NCBI RefSeq assembly: GCF_002204745.1
Contig: NZ_NIRR01000014.1
Coordinates: 1-64,000 of the forward strand
Source of the DNA: Hymenobacter amundsenii
Lineage (GTDB): Bacteria > Bacteroidota > Bacteroidia > Cytophagales > Hymenobacteraceae
Reading direction: 5' to 3'
DNA length: 64,000 bases
Below, piece after piece: positions 59,998 to 64,000 of the stretch. Positions within the stretch are counted from its first letter, which is position 1; the number at the start of each line of letters is the position of its first letter. The notes beneath the pieces were generated by a model, which saw nothing but the letters and a program-made list of their open reading frames with translations, was not told the origin of the DNA and made no database searches. Both the position numbers and the translations under genes were made by a program.

Positions 59998-61839
59998 ATG
60001 CGGAAAACCGCTGCCCTGCTGCTTTTGAGCCTGCCGCTGGCGCTGGCTACCCCTGCCCAGGCCCAGGCCCCTGTTCGTTACGAGTTGGCCTTCCCAAACG
60101 CCGTTCATCACGAAGCCCGCATAACGGTGACTTTCCGGGAGCTGCCGGCTGGGCCGCTGCACGTGCGCATGGCCCGCTCCTCGCCCGGCCGCTACGCCCT
60201 CCACGAATTCGCCAAGAACGTGTACGATGTGGCCGCCACCGACTCGCGGGGCCAGACGCTGCGCCTGACCAAGCCTGACCCTTACGGCTGGGACGTAGCC
60301 GGCCACGACGGCACCGTGACCTTCACCTATACCCTGTTCGGCGACCGGACCGACGGCACCTACGCCGGCATTGACGGCCGCCACGCCCACCTGAACATGC
60401 CTGCCACGCTGGCCTACGCCGAAGGGCTGGAGCAGCGGCCCGCCGAGGTGCGCTTCGGCCTGCTGCCCGGCTGGACGGTGGCCTCGCAGCTCCAGCCCGA
60501 CGCGGCTGGCACCACCTACTCGGCTCCCAACCTGCAATACCTCATGGATTCGCCCACCTCTTTGGGTGAGCAGCAGGTGTGCAGCTGGCAGGAAGGCGGC
60601 CGGACCATCGAGCTGAAGGTGCTCCACGACGGCACGCTCACCGAGCTCGACGCCTACGCCGCCCAGACCAAAAAAGTAGTGAAGGAGGCGGCCGCCATTT
60701 TCGGGGGTCTGCCCGCCTACGATTTCGGGCGCTACACGTTTGTGGCCAACTACCTGCCCCAGACCAGCTCCGACGGCATGGAGCACCGCAACTCCACCAG
60801 CCTCACCAGCAGCCGCCCCCTCCGCGGCCCCGGCGCCCTCGACAACCTGGGCACCGTGGCCCACGAGTTTTTCCACAGCTGGAACGTGGAGCGCCTGCGC
60901 CCCCAGGACCTGGAGCCGTTCGATTTTCAGCGGGCCAACATGAGCAGCAACCTCTGGTTTGCCGAGGGCTTTACCCAGTATTTCGGGGAGCTGCTGCTGC
61001 GCCGGGCGGGCGTGTACACCGATTCGGCGTACGCCAAAGAGGCCCTCACGGGCTTGGTAAGCGCCATCACGCTGGCCCCCGGCGCTGCTCGGTACTCGCC
61101 GGTGGAGATGAGCCAGCAGGCCCCGTTCGTGGATGCCGCCGCCGCCATCGACCCCAACAACCGCGTGAATACCTACCTGAGCTACTACTACATCGGCGGG
61201 GCCAATGCCCTGGCTCTCGATCTGGAGCTGCGGGCCCGGTTCAAAACCGACCTCGATACCTACATGCGCACGCTCTGGCAGCAGTTTGGTAGTAAGCAGC
61301 AGAACTACGCCCCGGCCCGGCCCTACACGCTGCCTGACTTGCAGCGTGTACTGGGCGAAGTAGCCCGCGATACGGCCTTTGCCGGCCAGTTCTTTCGCCA
61401 GCACATCCTCGGCCACCAGCGCCCCGACTATGCCACACTACTGGCCCCCGCTGGCTTGCTGGTGCGCCCCGCCAAACCCGGCCAGGCCAGCCTGGCGGCT
61501 CGCCTGAGCTTCAACGCTGCCGACAGCACCGCCACGCTGGGCACCACCACCGTGGGCTCGCCCCTCTACGCCGCCGGCCTCGACCGCGAAGACGTAATAC
61601 TCCGCCTCGACGGCCAGCGCATTAGCAGCGGTAAAAGCTTTCAGCAGCGTCTGGGGGAACACAAACCCGGCGACGTGGTGCAGTTGGAAGCGCGCACCCG
61701 GACCGGCGTGCGTACCGTACCCGTCACGCTGATCGAAGACCCGACGCTGGAAGTCATTACCTATGAGGAAGCCAAGCAGCCGCTAAGCCGGGCGCAGAAG
61801 AAATTCCGCGCCGCCTGGCTGGGCAGTAAGGCGAAGTAG
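59998..61839 (+). CDS. M61-family glycyl aminopeptidase with PDZ domain
   Basis: The product of about 613 residues has a signal peptide (MRKTAALLLLSLPLALATPA, cut near AQAQ), an N-terminal beta domain, and an M61 peptidase domain with zinc motif VAHEFFHSWNVERLRP (about residue 288) and the downstream Glu in WFAEGFTQYFGELL. A PDZ domain follows (residues about 500-590: VGSPLYAAGLDREDVILRLD). These enzymes remove N-terminal Gly or Ala from peptides outside the cytoplasm. ATG at 59992 is also possible. It is convergent with the gene at 61931. Confidence 0.92.
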   Translation: MRKTAALLLLSLPLALATPAQAQAPVRYELAFPNAVHHEARITVTFRELPAGPLHVRMARSSPGRYALHEFAKNVYDVAATDSRGQTLRLTKPDPYGWDVAGHDGTVTFTYTLFGDRTDGTYAGIDGRHAHLNMPATLAYAEGLEQRPAEVRFGLLPGWTVASQLQPDAAGTTYSAPNLQYLMDSPTSLGEQQVCSWQEGGRTIELKVLHDGTLTELDAYAAQTKKVVKEAAAIFGGLPAYDFGRYTFVANYLPQTSSDGMEHRNSTSLTSSRPLRGPGALDNLGTVAHEFFHSWNVERLRPQDLEPFDFQRANMSSNLWFAEGFTQYFGELLLRRAGVYTDSAYAKEALTGLVSAITLAPGAARYSPVEMSQQAPFVDAAAAIDPNNRVNTYLSYYYIGGANALALDLELRARFKTDLDTYMRTLWQQFGSKQQNYAPARPYTLPDLQRVLGEVARDTAFAGQFFRQHILGHQRPDYATLLAPAGLLVRPAKPGQASLAARLSFNAADSTATLGTTTVGSPLYAAGLDREDVILRLDGQRISSGKSFQQRLGEHKPGDVVQLEARTRTGVRTVPVTLIEDPTLEVITYEEAKQPLSRAQKKFRAAWLGSKAK

Positions 61840-61855
61840 CATAACGAGTTTATCA

Positions 61856-61899
61856 GAACGTCATGCTGAGCGAAGGCGGAGCCGTAGTCGAAGCATGAC
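61856..61899. repeat. Short REP-like element between convergent genes
   Basis: GAACGTCATGCTGAGCGAAG (61856 onward) followed by GCGGAGCCGTAGTCGAAGCATGAC forms a short hairpin (GTCATGCT with AGCATGAC). Its core GTCATGCTGAGCGAAG is the plainest version of the motif shared by the larger elements of the window. Confidence 0.75.
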
Positions 61900-61930
61900 T
61901 TACTTACCTACCACTACCCCTTCTCACCTC

Positions 61931-62587
61931 CTACCGGCTCATATAAAACCGCCAGGCCAGCAGGGCCAAGAAGCCCAGTATGCCCAGCACCATAAGTCGT
62001 TGGCCGTGGGCGCGGTCGGGGGCCTGGAAAACGGGCACCCGCTCGCCGTTGGGCAGCTGGCGGTAGTGCGAGTAGAGGTGCCAGCCGATAAAAAAGCTCA
62101 GCACGCCCCCGAAAATGGCCAGCACGTAGCCAGCCACCACCCAGCGGCTTTGCCGGGGCTCGGGCCGGGCCAGCTCCTGTAGGCGTTGCTGGCGTAGCTG
62201 TTCCAGCGTCTCCGGGCCTGGGGCCGCTCCTCGGTCCTGGAGCAGGCGCTGGGCCAGGGCTACGTCGAGGCTGTTCCATTCATCGGGCTTGCCCAGCACA
62301 TCGAGGAGCTCCTCGTTGCGGAAGCTGAACAGGTAGTAGTCGGCTGGCAAATCGGCCAGTTGGGCCTCGGCGGCGGCCAGCTCCAGGGTATGGGCGCGTT
62401 CGAAATCGGCGGCGCGCAGTTGCACCAGGAAGTAGCGGCTGGTTTCGTTGAAGGCGAACGAGGCATCGATGGGTAGCTGGTCGAGCCGGGTGTCGTAGTC
62501 GAAGCCATGCTCGTGGAGCAGGTGCAGCAGGGGCTGGGCTACGGTGGCGTTGGGAAAGCGCTGGTAGGTCTGGAATTCGTCGGGCAT
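61931..62587 (-). CDS. Membrane protein of unknown function with DUF2007-like N-terminus
   Basis: The 218-residue protein has a soluble N-terminal half (FPNATVAQPLLHLLHEHGFD ... LFSFRNEELLDVLGKPDEWN) that faintly resembles DUF2007-type domains, and two membrane helices near the end (WVVAGYVLAIFGGVLSFFIG and LMVLGILGFLALLAWRFY) joined by a short outside loop. No signal peptide is seen. The pattern suggests an inner-membrane protein with a cytosolic head. Function unknown. Confidence 0.68.
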   Translation of the reverse strand: MPDEFQTYQRFPNATVAQPLLHLLHEHGFDYDTRLDQLPIDASFAFNETSRYFLVQLRAADFERAHTLELAAAEAQLADLPADYYLFSFRNEELLDVLGKPDEWNSLDVALAQRLLQDRGAAPGPETLEQLRQQRLQELARPEPRQSRWVVAGYVLAIFGGVLSFFIGWHLYSHYRQLPNGERVPVFQAPDRAHGQRLMVLGILGFLALLAWRFYMSR

Positions 62588-62714
62588 GAACGGGGAGACG
62601 CGGGCGAAGGAGGCGCGACGCGGTGGTCAAAGAAACAGCATTCTGCTAAACCGATGGTTTTATGGCCCGGCAGGCACCAAGAGGCTAGCCGGTTCGTTGG
62701 AAGCAAAATGGCAT

Positions 62715-62746
62715 TTTGCCCCACCACGCGGGGTTTCGTATCTTGC
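62715..62746 (+). promoter_or_regulatory. Promoter of the barrel-like gene (Bacteroidota type)
   Basis: TTTG (62715-62718), exactly 20 bases, then TATCTTGC (62739-62746). The ATG at 62781 is 34 bases downstream. It is the best -33/-7 pair in the window and has the same spacing as the GHL10 promoter at 19117-19148. Confidence 0.6.
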
Positions 62747-62780
62747 CTGACCGCCTCCGACCTCAACTGCTGCTTTGCCC

Positions 62781-63347
62781 ATGCCCCGATTTCTGTATCT
62801 CCTGCCTGCTGCCTTACTGGCAGTTACCGCCGCCCTGGCCCAGAACGCGGCTCCGGCCGGCCCACGGCTGGGCCTGAAGCCCTCGTACAGCCTGCAGGCC
62901 GGCGCTACGTTTGCCGGCCGCTACGGCTCGGCCACCTACCTCAGCCCCACGGTTTCGCTGCCGCTTACCCAGCGGTTTTCGGTGTTTGGGGGCGTTACGT
63001 ACCTGCGGACGATGCCAGGCATGATGGCCGCGCCACGGGCCGAAAACGGCTCTTTCAATCAGCTGGGCACCAATCATTATCTCATCCAGGGCGGCGGGCA
63101 GTACGCGGTGTCGCCGCGGTTATTGCTCACCGGATCAGCCTGGAAAGACCTCACGCCAAGCGGTTTGCCCGGCGTGAATCCGTATGCCGGTTTCGGCGGC
63201 AACCTGGGCCAGGGCGTAAACCTGCGGGCCGATTACCATATCACGGAGAACTTCTCGGTGTCGGGCGGGGTGCGGGTAAGCAACGGGGCCACGGCCTACC
63301 CGGGCAGCCCATACGGCAACTCGTATGGCAGCCCCTGGGGCTACTAA
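62781..63347 (+). CDS. Small outer-membrane beta-barrel-like protein of unknown function
   Basis: The 188-residue product has a signal peptide (MPRFLYLLPAALLAVTAALA) and six to eight amphipathic beta strands (LSPTVSLPLTQRFSVFGGVT, LIQGGGQYAVSPRLLLTGSA, LRADYHITENFSVSGGVRVS). The C-terminal tail is Gly/Ser/Tyr/Pro-rich (YPGSPYGNSYGSPWGY) and so does not end in the usual barrel strand. No family is recognised. ATG at 62781 is preferred over an upstream TTG. Confidence 0.7.
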   Translation: MPRFLYLLPAALLAVTAALAQNAAPAGPRLGLKPSYSLQAGATFAGRYGSATYLSPTVSLPLTQRFSVFGGVTYLRTMPGMMAAPRAENGSFNQLGTNHYLIQGGGQYAVSPRLLLTGSAWKDLTPSGLPGVNPYAGFGGNLGQGVNLRADYHITENFSVSGGVRVSNGATAYPGSPYGNSYGSPWGY

Positions 63348-63372
63348 TATCTCTCCGGCGCTTCGTTTTTCT

Positions 63373-64000
63373 ATGCCCACTCCCCGCTACGTTCGCAATC
63401 CGCAGCTATCTACCATCAAGCCTAATTACCCCGGCAACAAAATACTGGGCCGCGAATACTGCAACGGCGAGCAGCTCTATGAGCCCGAGTTCGGTACGCT
63501 GCTCAAGTGGCAGCTAAGCAAAAACCCGCAGAAGGAAGAGAAGAAGGCCGATACCTGGGCACCCGAAGTAGTGGATTGCACCACTTTCCTGCAAAGCCGC
63601 GAAGATGGGCTGGTGTGGCTGGGCCATTCGAGCTTCGTGCTGCGGGTAGCGGGCGTTACAATGATTACTGACCCGCTGCTGTTCTCGTCGCTGGGGTTGC
63701 GCCGCCGCCACGCCCTGCCCTGCCGCCCCGAAGACCTGACCGGCATCGATGTGCTGCTACTCAGCCACGGCCACCGCGACCACCTCGACGAGCAATCCAT
63801 TAAGCTACTGGCCCGCCAGAACCCGGCCATGCGCGCTTTTGGGCCGCTGGGCCTGGTGAAGCTGCTGCGCGGCATTGCGCCTAAGCTACCGGTGCAGGAA
63901 GCCGGCTGGTGGCAGCAGTTCGATTTAAGTGCGTTGGGCGAAACCCCACCATTCGAGCTGTTCGAGCTGCCTGCCTCACACTGGTACCGCCGCGGTCTGC
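63373..64000 (+). CDS. Metallo-beta-lactamase-fold hydrolase (UlaG/NAPE-PLD type), cut by window end
   Basis: The frame is open from ATG 63373 to the end of the window (about 209 residues seen). VWLGHSSFVLRVAGVTMITD (about residue 78) and the zinc motif LLSHGHRDHLDEQS (about 132) match the branch of the metallo-beta-lactamase superfamily that includes UlaG-like lactonases and N-acylphosphatidylethanolamine phospholipase D. The end seen, ELPASHWYRRGL, has the ASHW motif that follows in NAPE-PLD-like proteins. No signal peptide is seen, so it should act in the cytoplasm. Substrate is unknown. Confidence 0.85.
   Translation, partial: MPTPRYVRNPQLSTIKPNYPGNKILGREYCNGEQLYEPEFGTLLKWQLSKNPQKEEKKADTWAPEVVDCTTFLQSREDGLVWLGHSSFVLRVAGVTMITDPLLFSSLGLRRRHALPCRPEDLTGIDVLLLSHGHRDHLDEQSIKLLARQNPAMRAFGPLGLVKLLRGIAPKLPVQEAGWWQQFDLSALGETPPFELFELPASHWYRRGL

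Noticed and set aside
59986..61416. Long minus-strand open frame opposite the M61 peptidase
   Set aside because: Val/Gly/Ala-rich shadow without motifs; the plus strand has HEFFH and a PDZ domain.

Overview
The window is high-GC DNA from a member of the Bacteroidota, most likely Hymenobacter or a close relative (Cytophagales). Grounds: two SusC/SusD pairs, several secreted proteins ending in type IX secretion (T9SS) sorting domains, a eukaryote-like glycogen branching enzyme, promoter-like sequences of the Bacteroidota type (TTTG, about 20 bases, then TAnnTTGC), and few Shine-Dalgarno sequences. The genus is an inference from protein style. No rRNA gene, CRISPR array, prophage or plasmid origin was seen.

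Layout. 1-2.2 kb: tail of an IS5-type transposase and an acyl-CoA ligase. 2.2-21.1 kb: the most coherent block. A minus-strand series nagB/PIG-L - susC - susD - nagX-like acetyltransferase diverges from a plus-strand susC - susD - lipoprotein series. A further minus-strand group encodes a VanX-like dipeptidase, a class-A-like serine hydrolase and a glycosyl-hydrolase-like (GHL10) lipoprotein-sized exported protein. Together these look like a locus for taking up and using amino sugars, plausibly peptidoglycan fragments. 21.2-30.7 kb: small hydrophilic proteins, a rhomboid protease, a tandem duplication of a T9SS-exported protein, a lipase-like hydrolase and a reprolysin-like T9SS metalloprotease. 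30.9-43.6 kb: storage and envelope functions (half-length glycosyltransferase, branching enzyme, gamma-glutamyltransferase, YceI protein, membrane-anchored AraC regulator, two tandem GH13 amylases). 43.7-54.8 kb: OXA-type beta-lactamase, aldo/keto reductase, YetF-like protein, a SerB-SerA fusion, a frameshifted TlpA-like thioredoxin, DUF4291 protein, PBP4-type carboxypeptidase and small exported proteins. 54.9-64 kb: GAF protein, two PAP2 phosphatases on either side of a tRNA-Leu(CAG), methyltransferase, M61 peptidase and the start of a metallo-beta-lactamase-fold hydrolase cut by the window end.

Non-coding signals are unusually clear. Seven REP-like elements, most with long hairpins, share a GTCATnCTGAGCG-type core; six lie between convergent genes. 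A TAnnTTGC-type promoter motif recurs, and in five genes it ends exactly four bases before the start codon, which suggests leaderless mRNAs. A palindromic element carrying this motif in its loop was copied along with the duplicated T9SS gene.

Cautions. Two genes (GHL10 near 17610, TlpA-like near 50760) carry single-base frameshifts next to short G/C runs; these may be sequencing errors. The VanX-like protein lacks two residues known to be needed in that family. All assignments come from reading the sequence, without database searches.
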